13,177 bases of DNA from Parvibaculum sp. GTDB lineage: Bacteria > Pseudomonadota > Alphaproteobacteria > Parvibaculales > Parvibaculaceae. Location: the NCBI GenBank assembly GCA_014359855.1, contig JACIYQ010000056.1:1-13177 (forward strand). Reading direction: 5' to 3'. Below are positions 6,935 through 13,177 of the stretch, in pieces; the first letter of the stretch is position 1, and the number at the start of each line of letters is the position of its first letter. A program made the position numbers and the translations under genes. The notes beneath the pieces were generated by a model. That model saw nothing but the letters and a program-made list of their open reading frames with translations. It was not told the DNA's origin and ran no database searches.

Positions 6935-7057
6935 TCATAATCCGAGCAGCGACCTCACTCCATAGGCGAAGACAGCAAGCGCCACGACGCTGGCAAGCCA
7001 TATGCCCGCAAACCAGGCGAGCCGCTTTCCCCGCCCCTCCTCATGCTTGTCATTCAT
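6935..7057 (-). CDS. DUF2474-like small membrane subunit of the bd-type oxidase
   Basis: A 40-residue peptide with a charged N-terminus (NDKHEEGRGKR) and one membrane helix at about residues 13-36 (LAWFAGIWLASVVALAVFAY), ending RSLLGL. Size, composition and position directly after cioB match the DUF2474 peptides found beside cyanide-insensitive bd oxidases, which parallel the CydX subunit of E. coli cytochrome bd. The role in assembly or stability of the oxidase is inferred from that parallel. The start overlaps the cioB end: ATG 7057 gives an 8-base overlap, and ATG 7063 two codons earlier is an equal alternative. No clear Shine-Dalgarno is visible, so it probably depends on coupling to cioB. 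Its stop faces the stop of the regulator gene across only 3 bases. Confidence 0.75.
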   Translation of the reverse strand: MNDKHEEGRGKRLAWFAGIWLASVVALAVFAYGVRSLLGL

Positions 7058-8066
7058 GCTCATGATGCGCATAGCCGCCGTGTTCGCTCGCCTTGCCGTG
7101 GAAGACGCTGTAGGCGTACACGGTGTAAAGCAGCACCATCGGCAGCACGACGGCAACGCCGACGAGTGCAAAGATGACGCTGGAACGCGGTGCGACGACA
7201 TCCCACACCGCGACCGAGGGCGGGATGATGTTCGGATAGAGGCTGATCGCTATGCCCGCGAAGCCCAGCACGAAAAGCCCGATGGACGAGAGAAAGGGCA
7301 GAAGCTCGCGCTTCGAGAAAATCGACCAGAAAAGCAAAACGGTGAGTGCCAGCGTAAGCAGCGGGATCGGCGAGAGGTAGAGAATATTGACGCCACCAAA
7401 CCACCGATCCGCGATGGCGGGGCGCAGGAGCGGCGTCATCACGCTCACCGCCACCATCGCAATCAGCGTTCCGCCGCCGAGGACGACGGCAGAACTTCGT
7501 GCCCAGTCCTGGACATGGCCTTCCGTCTTGTAGATCAGCCAGGTCGCACCGAGGAGACCGTAGCCAACGACGACGCCGATGCCCGTCAGGACCGAGAAAG
7601 GTGTCAGCCAGTCGAACATGCCGCCCGCGTAGCGCACGCCCTCGACTTCCACGCCCTGCACGAGGGCGCCGAGCAGAACGCCTTGCATGAAGGCGGCTAT
7701 GAGCGACCCCCAGAAAAAGGAACGGTTCCACAGGTGGGTGCTCGTATGTGCCTGGTGCCGGAACTCGAAGGTGACGCCGCGAAAGATCAGCGCAAAGAGC
7801 ATCGCCATGACGGGAATGTAGAAGGCGGGAAGCGCGATGGAATAGGCGATAGGGAAGAAGACGAGGAGGCCGCCGCCGCCGAGGATGAGCCAGGTCTCGT
7901 TGCCGTCCCAGACAGGGGCAACCGAGTTGATCATGGTGTTACGCGATCCCCCGTCCGGCGCGAAGGGAAAGAGGATGCCGACACCGAGATCGAAGCCGTC
8001 AAGCACCACATACATGAGGATCGCGATGCCGATAACCGCGCCGGAAATGATGGCAAGCGTTTCCAT
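7050..8066 (-). CDS. cioB: Cytochrome bd-type (cyanide-insensitive) ubiquinol oxidase subunit II
   Basis: Inner-membrane partner of subunit I in the quinol oxidase that reduces oxygen to water without proton pumping. The 338-residue product begins METLAIISGAVIGIAILMYV and carries LDGFDLGVGIL, PVWDGNETWLILGGGGLLV and IFRGVTFEFRHQ, all typical of CydB/CioB/AppB proteins. Several further membrane helices follow, and it ends GYAHHEHE. ATG 8066 was chosen over an upstream in-frame start because GGAGGAGAGG lies a few bases ahead and the family N-terminus begins here. It lies 13 bases after cioA and overlaps the DUF2474-like gene. The gene is also commonly called cydB; I use cio because subunit I has the short Q-loop. 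Confidence 0.94.
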   Translation of the reverse strand: METLAIISGAVIGIAILMYVVLDGFDLGVGILFPFAPDGGSRNTMINSVAPVWDGNETWLILGGGGLLVFFPIAYSIALPAFYIPVMAMLFALIFRGVTFEFRHQAHTSTHLWNRSFFWGSLIAAFMQGVLLGALVQGVEVEGVRYAGGMFDWLTPFSVLTGIGVVVGYGLLGATWLIYKTEGHVQDWARSSAVVLGGGTLIAMVAVSVMTPLLRPAIADRWFGGVNILYLSPIPLLTLALTVLLFWSIFSKRELLPFLSSIGLFVLGFAGIAISLYPNIIPPSVAVWDVVAPRSSVIFALVGVAVVLPMVLLYTVYAYSVFHGKASEHGGYAHHEHE

Positions 8067-8079
8067 TTTACCTCTCCTC

Positions 8080-9471
8080 CTATTCCGCGGGCACGACAAG
8101 ACCGGGGCGAGCTCCCCGGATGGCTTCGGGGCTTTCTTCGGTTTCACGCGTCGTAAGGGGGTCGGGACCGCGACGTACGAGTTTCGTCAGATAGTAGAGA
8201 TAGGCGCCGAAGAGTCCGCCATAGACGATGAGAAAGAGGACGAGCGTCGTCGCGATGGAGGCGCCGGTGACGGTCGGCGAGAAGCTGTCTTCGGTGCGCA
8301 TGACGCCATAGACGGTGTAAGGCTGCCGCCCGACCTCCGTGACGAACCATCCGGCGAGAGTTGCGACGAAGCCCGCTGGCGTCAGCAGAACCGCCAGGCG
8401 CCTGAGCCATACGCCGTCGTAGAGCGTGCCGCGCCAGCGCGCCCATGCCCCCCAGAGGCCGAGCGCCAGAAAGAGGAAACCGAGCCCGACCATGATACGG
8501 AACGACCAGAAGACAATGCCGACCGGGGGCTGATCCTCCACCGGTACGTCCTTCAAGCCAGGCACGATACCGTCCGGATCGTGGCGCAGGATCAGGCTCG
8601 ACCCATACGGGATCGAGATTTCGAGCCGGTTGCGCTGTTCCTTCTGGTCGGGCATGGCGAAGATGTGAAAGGGAACGCCGCCGCGCGTCTCCCAGTTTCC
8701 CTCCATCGCGGCAACCTTGATGGGCTGGTGTTCGAGCGTGTTGAGGCCATGCTGGTCGCCAAGAAAGATCTGCAGCGGTGCGAGCACGAGCATGCCCCAC
8801 ATGGCGACGGAGAAGGCGCGCCGCGCGACTTCGCGATTGCTTCCGTTCGACAGATAGAAAGCTGAAATGCCGGAAACGACCAGCGCCGTCGTGAGATAGG
8901 ACGCCGTCGTCATGTGCAGGAGGCGCCAGGGAAAGGACGGGTTGAAGATGACGGCAAACCAGTCATCGACGATATAATGCCCGTCGATGAGGGTCGCCCC
9001 CGCAGGTGTTTGCATCCAGCTATTGGCGGCGAGAATCCAGAAGGCCGAAATTGCTGTGCCGGCGGCAACGAGGCAGGTGGCAAGGAAGTGCAGGCGCGGC
9101 CCTACCTTCTGCCAGCCAAACAGCATGATTCCCAGAAACCCCGCCTCCAGGAAGAACGCAGTGAGTACTTCGAAGCCGATCAATGGCCCGAGCGCGGGGC
9201 CCGTGACGCGTGACCACTCCGACCAGTTGGTGCCGAACTGGTAGGAGAGAACGAGGCCTGAAACGACGCCCATCCCGAAAGTGAGCGCAAAAATCTTCAC
9301 CCAGAAGCGGTAGAGAACGAGCCATGCTTCGTCGTGTGAGCGAAGATATCGTGCCTCGAAAAAGACGAGGAAGCCCGCAAGTCCGATTGTGAGTGTCGGG
9401 AACAGGATGTGAAAGGAGACGGTGAAGGCGAACTGAAGACGGGCAAGGATTTCGGCGTCGAACGGCGGCAT
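8080..9471 (-). CDS. cioA: Cytochrome bd-type (cyanide-insensitive) ubiquinol oxidase subunit I
   Basis: Heme-bearing, quinol-oxidising subunit of a bd-type terminal oxidase, with about nine membrane helices. The 463-residue product keeps the expected ligands: His21 (FTVSFHILFPTLTIG), His186 (LLHMTTASYLT), and the Met of FWSFRIMVGLG. It also keeps Glu101 and Glu109 of the oxygen-site pathway (FEVLTAFFLEAGFLG). The Q-loop residues Lys252 and Glu257 are present (HQPIKVAAMEGNW). The loop is short, and the GRQPW box reads GRQPYTVYG, both features of CioA rather than E. coli CydA. Subunits of this group may carry altered heme content and resist cyanide. The ATG at 9471 has GGAGGAG just upstream. 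It is the first gene of cioA-cioB-DUF2474, 141 bases after a kinase gene on the same strand. Confidence 0.95.
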   Translation of the reverse strand: MPPFDAEILARLQFAFTVSFHILFPTLTIGLAGFLVFFEARYLRSHDEAWLVLYRFWVKIFALTFGMGVVSGLVLSYQFGTNWSEWSRVTGPALGPLIGFEVLTAFFLEAGFLGIMLFGWQKVGPRLHFLATCLVAAGTAISAFWILAANSWMQTPAGATLIDGHYIVDDWFAVIFNPSFPWRLLHMTTASYLTTALVVSGISAFYLSNGSNREVARRAFSVAMWGMLVLAPLQIFLGDQHGLNTLEHQPIKVAAMEGNWETRGGVPFHIFAMPDQKEQRNRLEISIPYGSSLILRHDPDGIVPGLKDVPVEDQPPVGIVFWSFRIMVGLGFLFLALGLWGAWARWRGTLYDGVWLRRLAVLLTPAGFVATLAGWFVTEVGRQPYTVYGVMRTEDSFSPTVTGASIATTLVLFLIVYGGLFGAYLYYLTKLVRRGPDPLTTRETEESPEAIRGARPGLVVPAE

Positions 9472-9490
9472 GGCACATCTCCTCCATCAT

Positions 9491-9520
9491 GGAAGGTGCA
9501 TGTCCAAGTTTACACCTTCC
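9491..9520. promoter_or_regulatory. Inverted repeat in the cioA leader
   Basis: GGAAGGTG (9491-9498) and CACCTTCC (9513-9520) form a perfect 8-bp stem around 14 bases, 20-49 bases upstream of the cioA ATG and directly before its ribosome binding site. It could be an operator or a leader hairpin influencing translation. No recognisable FNR/Anr-type site was found, and I could not settle on a promoter in this spacer. Confidence 0.35.
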
Positions 9521-9606
9521 CTCCCGTCGCCCGTACTCCCCGAACCTGTCACAAAACGTCACGCGACGAAAGTGCCCACAAATTTCCAATGGATTTTGAA
9601 TCACGC

Positions 9607-9622
9607 GATCCGTCAGCGGATC
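9607..9622 (-). terminator. Small hairpin at the end of the kinase gene
   Basis: GATCCG (9607-9612) and CGGATC (9617-9622) form a 6-bp stem whose 4-base loop holds most of the kinase stop codon. No T-run follows on the minus strand, so it would be a weak terminator at best, leaving read-through into cioAB possible. Confidence 0.2.
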
Positions 9623-11175
9623 ACGCGAGCCGACGGGAAGCTGAGCCCGATGCGCATGCCGGTCTCTGAATTGCGGCGCGGCGCGCGGACGATATCGACC
9701 GTGCCGCCGTGAAGCTCCATCACCTTGCGGGTAAGGGAGAGTGCGAGGCTTTCCTCGCGAGGCGCGCTGCTGTCCTCGGCGCTGACGAAGGGATCGTCCG
9801 CCATTTCGAAGTCGGGCAACGTGTCGAGTTCCATCTGCACGATTTTCGGGTCGCGCACTTCGTCGAGCGCTACGCGGATGCCGCCATTCTCCTCGCGCAC
9901 GGTGAGGCGGATGGTGGAGCCGCGATGGGCGCAATGAATCGCTTCTGCGATGAGACGAAAGAGGCCCTGGCGGAGCCGGCGCGCATCGCCACGGAACCCC
10001 GGCAGGCGGTCCGGGCAATCCACTTCGATGGAGACGCCTTCCTCAGCGGCATGCTGGCGCTGGCTTGCAACCGCAATGTCGGCGAGCTGTCCCAGATTGC
10101 ATATCTCGTCGGTGATATCGATCTCGTGCATTTCCGCTTCGGCAATGCCGAGCAGGTCTTCGATCATGTGGAGCAGCATGGTGCCGCTTGAATAGATGTC
10201 GCTCGCATACTCCTTGTAGCGGTCGGTGCCCATCGGTCCGAGGCGCTCGTTCTTCATCATCTCGGAAAAGCCGATGATGTGCGTCAGCGGCGTGCGCAGG
10301 TCGTGATTGACGTTCGAGAAGAAGCTCTGGCTGCGCTTGTAGGTTTCCTGGCTGCGCGCCTCCGCATCGTGCATGGTTTGCTCGAGCTTGCGGCGCACAG
10401 TGACATCGTTGAGCGCGGCGACACGCGCGGGCACACCGCCCCAGCGCGTGTCCACAATACGCATTTCGGCGAGGCGATTGTCGCCGTCGGGCCGCATGAT
10501 GGTGACGTCGTGTTCGCCCGGATCGCTCGGCAGACCGAAGGGTTTGCCGACGAGATCTTCGCTGGTGCGGCCAAGAATGTCCTGCGCCGCTCCGTTCGCG
10601 AAGCGAATGGTGCCCTGGCTGTCGAGAATGACGATGGCTTCCGGCGTTTCCTGCACCAGAGTCACGTGCGGCTTCTCGGCATCTGCCGGCTGGGTGGCGT
10701 CTACCGGGCGTTCGTCGCGCAGTTGGCGGCGGGTGACGGCTCGCCTGATCGCAAGGCCGAGAGAAAGCAGGGTGTCGATTTCGGCGGAGAGGCAGTCCTC
10801 GGCTCCCGCTTCGATCGCCAGGGTCTGAAGCGCTGAGTTGCCCGAACCGATGGCGATAACGGGGGCGTTCGGGCCGAGTGAGACGACGCGGCCGAGAAAG
10901 TCGAGTGCGTCGGCATTGCCGTCGCCGATGTCGATGACGAGGGCGTCGATACCGGGGTCGAGCAGCGGCGCGATGCCTTCTTCGGCGATCGAGAATCCGA
11001 AAGAGATGGGCCCGGCTTCGCCGGAACTGGAGAGCGTTACGAAGCTGCTGCGCAGCATAGGCGATGGGCTGACGACATGAGTGAAGAGCGCGCGCGGAGC
11101 ATGCGGACCGCTCGTTCCGGCTGCTGAAGACCTGCTGCTCATTGCGATGCCCGGATGTGCCAAGGTCAAACCCAT
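9613..11175 (-). CDS. Receiver-like/PAS/HisKA protein with degenerate ATPase domain (hybrid histidine kinase-like)
   Basis: 520 residues, without clear membrane helices, so probably cytoplasmic. Residues ~50-150 resemble a receiver domain: LVIDIGDGNADALDFL puts Asp82 at the phosphoacceptor place, but the usual acidic pair and the lysine (GAEDCLSAE instead of a K-P motif) are missing. A PAS domain spans about 172-265. The HisKA domain has the phosphoacceptor His291 in FFSNVNHDLRTPLTHIIGF, and GPMGTDRYKEYASDIYSSGT resembles the DivJ/PleC group. The following HATPase region keeps the shape (ending KVMELHGGTVDI) but lacks the N-box Asn (LIAEAIHCAHRG), the G1 DxGxG (LDEVRDPK) and the G2 glycines (REESLALSLT). 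It may therefore be a phosphatase, a phosphotransfer protein or a partner of an active kinase. ATG 11175 has GGAGG 7 bases upstream. No response regulator gene is adjacent. Confidence 0.85.
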   Translation of the reverse strand: MGLTLAHPGIAMSSRSSAAGTSGPHAPRALFTHVVSPSPMLRSSFVTLSSSGEAGPISFGFSIAEEGIAPLLDPGIDALVIDIGDGNADALDFLGRVVSLGPNAPVIAIGSGNSALQTLAIEAGAEDCLSAEIDTLLSLGLAIRRAVTRRQLRDERPVDATQPADAEKPHVTLVQETPEAIVILDSQGTIRFANGAAQDILGRTSEDLVGKPFGLPSDPGEHDVTIMRPDGDNRLAEMRIVDTRWGGVPARVAALNDVTVRRKLEQTMHDAEARSQETYKRSQSFFSNVNHDLRTPLTHIIGFSEMMKNERLGPMGTDRYKEYASDIYSSGTMLLHMIEDLLGIAEAEMHEIDITDEICNLGQLADIAVASQRQHAAEEGVSIEVDCPDRLPGFRGDARRLRQGLFRLIAEAIHCAHRGSTIRLTVREENGGIRVALDEVRDPKIVQMELDTLPDFEMADDPFVSAEDSSAPREESLALSLTRKVMELHGGTVDIVRAPRRNSETGMRIGLSFPSARVIR

Positions 11176-11264
11176 TTCCAAGCCTCCATGGGCCCCATAA
11201 CCAAACTCATATAGGCCGACTGAGGCGGCTTTTAGCCGCGTGTGTTAACGATCCGATTCTTTGG

Positions 11265-11279
11265 TAAACAGAAGGTAAA
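11265..11279 (-). promoter_or_regulatory. CtrA-like box upstream of the kinase gene
   Basis: On the minus strand TTTA-N7-TTTA matches the alphaproteobacterial CtrA consensus TTAA-N7-TTAA with one mismatch in each half and the exact 7-base spacing. It lies about 90 bases upstream of the kinase ATG, a plausible promoter position. A TTAAC half-site lies nearby at 11245. This is a weak match and short A+T motifs occur by chance, but the gene has a DivJ/PleC-like HisKA, which fits the CtrA network. Confidence 0.3.
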
Positions 11280-11511
11280 GGAGGCGCTTATTTTGTGGGT
11301 GGCAGGGCGGCGCCCCACAAGGCGGGCTCGGTGAGTTAACGGTGAAAATGGCGTTTTTCAGCTGGTTTTCTACAAGTCGAGCACGTCGGCGTTAACTTTC
11401 ATTTTTTTGCAATCCTGGGTCCGGAACTGGTTGGGAAACTCGCGTTTTCCCTCTCTTCGCGGCGGAAATTGGGCAGCGGCCGGGAAGGGTGATTCGCCCC
11501 GGAGCGAATGC

Positions 11512-11540
11512 TTGTGACCGGCTGGCCTATGGGCTAGGTA
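11512..11540 (+). promoter_or_regulatory. Candidate hisS promoter
   Basis: TTGTGA (11512-11517) and TAGGTA (11535-11540) are separated by 17 bases, giving a transcript start near 11547 and a leader of about 54 bases before hisS. An inverted repeat ATTCGC-N6-GCGAAT ends 3 bases upstream of the -35 element and could be an operator. Confidence 0.4.
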
Positions 11541-11600
11541 TGCGCCCGCGCCGCAAACGGCCGAAGGCGCACCTTGAGGCCCGCCCCCAAAGGCAGACCA

Positions 11601-13121
11601 ATGAGCAAGAAAGAGAAGACCTTCCGTCCCAAGGCGCGCGTGCCGAAGGGGCTTCGCGACATGCCTGCGGCGCTGGTGCGCGCGGAGCAGAGGATGCTTG
11701 CGCGCATTCGCGAGGTCTATGAGCGCTACGGCTTCGACCCGCTCGAAACCTCGGCCATCGAATATGCGGACGCGCTTGGCAAGTTCCTGCCCGACGAAGA
11801 CCGGCCGAACGAAGGCGTCTTTTCCTTTCAGGACGATGATGAGCAGTGGCTGTCGCTGCGCTATGACCTGACCGCGCCGCTCGCGCGCTATGTCGCCGAG
11901 AACTACGACGCGCTGCCGAAACCCTTCCGCCGTTATCAGACCGGGCCTGTCTGGCGGAACGAAAAGCCGGGACCGGGCCGCTACCGTCAGTTCACGCAAT
12001 TCGACGCCGACACGGTGGCTGCCCCGGGCGTCGCCGCCGATGCCGAGATGTGCATGATGGGGGCCGATTGCCTCGAGGCGCTTGGCATTCCGCGCGGCAG
12101 CTATCGCATTCGTGCGAACAATCGGAAAGTGCTCGACGGTCTGCTGGAGACGATCGGACTCGACGGCGAGCCGGGCAGCGCCACCTACATGACGGTGCTG
12201 CGCGCCATCGACAAATACGACCGCCTCGGCCGCAAGGGCGTCGAGCTTCTGCTCGGGCCCGGCCGCAAGGACGAATCCGGCGACTTCACGAAAGGCGCCG
12301 GGCTCTCGCCGTCTCAGACAACGGCGGTGCTCGACTATGTGGAGTCGGGCGTGGGCGAGGGCTCGACCGACCGCACCATCGTGCTCGACGGCTGGCGCAA
12401 GGTCGTTGGCGAAAGCGTCATCGGCCGCGAAGGCATCGACGAGCTCGCCGAAATGGATGCGCTTTTCACGGCAGCGGGCTACGGCACGGACCGGATCGAG
12501 TTCAATTCGTGGATCGTGCGCGGCCTCGGCTATTACACGGGCCCCGTTTTCGAGTCCGATCTCCTGTTCGAGGTGAAGGACGAGAAGGGCAATCCGGTGC
12601 GTTTCGGCTCCGTGGGGTCGGGCGGGCGCTATGACGGGCTCGTTGAGCGCTTCAAGGGTGTGAAGGTACCTGCAACCGGCTTCTCGATCGGTGTGAGCCG
12701 GCTTCAGTCCGCGCTCGAACTGCTCGGCAAGCTCGATGTGGAAGACGTGACCGCACCCGTCGTCGTCCTGACGCTCGATGCCGCCAATATGGCCGGCTAC
12801 CAGACAATGGTCTCGGAACTCCGCAATGCGGGCATCCGCGCCGAGCTTTATCTCGGCGGTTCGGGCATGAAAGCGCAGCTCAAATATGCCGACAAGCGAG
12901 GCGCACCGATCGCCGTCATCGAGGGCGAAGACGAGCGCGCGAAAGGCGAAATCACGCTGAAGGACCTGATCCTCGGCGCTCAGATGTCGAAAGAGATCGA
13001 AGACAACGCCGCCTGGCGCGAGGGCCAGCCGGCGCAGGTTTCCGTGCCGCGTGCGCGGCTCGTCGAAGAGGTCGTCTCGATGCTTGCCCGGCATCGCCCC
13101 GGCCTGGACCATCACGGCTGA
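11601..13121 (+). CDS. hisS: Histidyl-tRNA synthetase
   Basis: Charges tRNA-His with histidine in the cytoplasm; a class II aminoacyl-tRNA synthetase. The 506-residue product has the catalytic core in order: PKGLRDMPAALVRAEQRML at the N-terminus, the DLTAPLARYVAEN strand, motif 2 GPVWRNEKPGPGRYRQFTQF (about residues 115-134), the histidine signature RGLGYYTGPVFES (about 307-319) and motif 3 GSVGSGGRYDGLVERF. A C-terminal anticodon-binding domain follows, from about residue 390. It is longer than E. coli HisS (424). The motif 2 loop (WRNEKPGPGR) differs from the common FRHERPQKGR; I recall this as the alphaproteobacterial type linked to tRNA-His lacking the usual G-1. ATG 11601 fits the family N-terminus; a TTG nine codons earlier is in frame but less likely. 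Confidence 0.95.
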   Translation: MSKKEKTFRPKARVPKGLRDMPAALVRAEQRMLARIREVYERYGFDPLETSAIEYADALGKFLPDEDRPNEGVFSFQDDDEQWLSLRYDLTAPLARYVAENYDALPKPFRRYQTGPVWRNEKPGPGRYRQFTQFDADTVAAPGVAADAEMCMMGADCLEALGIPRGSYRIRANNRKVLDGLLETIGLDGEPGSATYMTVLRAIDKYDRLGRKGVELLLGPGRKDESGDFTKGAGLSPSQTTAVLDYVESGVGEGSTDRTIVLDGWRKVVGESVIGREGIDELAEMDALFTAAGYGTDRIEFNSWIVRGLGYYTGPVFESDLLFEVKDEKGNPVRFGSVGSGGRYDGLVERFKGVKVPATGFSIGVSRLQSALELLGKLDVEDVTAPVVVLTLDAANMAGYQTMVSELRNAGIRAELYLGGSGMKAQLKYADKRGAPIAVIEGEDERAKGEITLKDLILGAQMSKEIEDNAAWREGQPAQVSVPRARLVEEVVSMLARHRPGLDHHG

Positions 13122-13177
13122 CCGCCGCAATCACTCCTGTCTCGATATTTACCATTTTCATGCTAGATAAGGCCCGG

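Larger units (their letters stand above)
11176..11600. other. Regulatory spacer between divergent kinase and hisS genes
   Basis: 425 bases without a supported gene. It contains, in order: a hairpin GCGGCT-TTT-AGCCGC (11225-11239); three GTTAAC sites (about 11244, 11335 and 11391); a TAAA-N7-TAAA box (11265-11279); a 7-bp inverted repeat TTGTGGG/CCCACAA (11293-11299 and 11314-11320); a T7 run (11402-11408); an inverted repeat ATTCGC-N6-GCGAAT (11492-11509); and a hisS promoter candidate. The antisense frame running through it is a shadow of hisS. The first 100 bases belong to the kinase leader and the last 100 to the hisS leader. Confidence 0.5.

Noticed and set aside
7002..8156. 384-codon plus-strand frame opposite cioB
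   Set aside because: Very polar low-complexity translation and full overlap with cioB on the coding strand; a shadow frame.
11293..11320. TTGTGGG/CCCACAA repeat as a terminator
   Set aside because: Neither strand has a T-run directly after the stem, and no gene ends there.
11370..13130. 586-codon open frame antisense to hisS
   Set aside because: It covers hisS almost exactly in the opposite strand, has no recognisable domain, and arises from the G/C-ending codons of hisS.
13122..13177. Possible promoter (TAGATAA) after hisS
   Set aside because: No matching -35 hexamer at proper spacing and the window ends before any downstream gene can be seen.

Overview
The window looks like chromosomal DNA of a G+C-rich alphaproteobacterium. 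I base this on strong G/C preference at third codon positions, a histidine kinase whose phosphoacceptor region resembles the DivJ/PleC type, an ScfR-type regulator beside glyoxylate-shunt genes, and a histidyl-tRNA synthetase with a motif 2 loop I associate with alphaproteobacteria. The order Hyphomicrobiales or a Parvibaculum-like lineage would fit, but the genus is a guess. I see no tRNA, rRNA, CRISPR array, prophage or intact insertion sequence.

Layout. (1) 38-1455, plus strand: a two-gene spermidine operon, S-adenosylmethionine decarboxylase (speD/speH type) and spermidine synthase (speE), overlapping by one base. (2) 1456-2331: a degraded spacer with a possible small membrane-protein gene behind a plausible promoter, the last ~39 codons of an rraA-like gene (minus), a perfect 10-bp palindrome, a plus-strand terminator, and a 3' remnant of a membrane-protein gene (plus). 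(3) 2332-5278, minus strand: the glyoxylate shunt, aceB (malate synthase A) then aceA (isocitrate lyase). aceB carries a single-base frameshift that splits it at an ATGA overlap. (4) 5492-6931, plus strand: a divergent ScfR/RamB/PccR-family regulator that probably controls aceBA. The 213-bp space between them holds three short repeat elements that could be operators. (5) 6935-9471, minus strand: a cyanide-insensitive-type bd quinol oxidase operon, cioA-cioB plus a 40-residue DUF2474-like membrane peptide. (6) 9613-11175, minus strand: a receiver-like/PAS/HisKA protein that keeps its phosphoacceptor His but has lost the recognisable ATP-binding boxes. (7) 11176-11600: a regulatory spacer with hairpins, a CtrA-like box and a candidate hisS promoter. 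(8) 11601-13121, plus strand: hisS.

How the genes fit together. SpeD makes decarboxylated AdoMet, which SpeE uses to aminopropylate putrescine. AceA and AceB allow growth on C2 units from acetate or fatty acids, and the ScfR-type regulator is the expected short-chain acyl-CoA sensor. CioAB is a non-proton-pumping terminal oxidase. Most of the window is well-known housekeeping and metabolic content. The parts worth a second look are the split aceB, the degenerate kinase with its CtrA-like upstream box, the gene-remnant/palindrome junction near 2 kb, and the operator-rich aceB/regulator spacer. I did not find a convincing wholly new multi-gene system.
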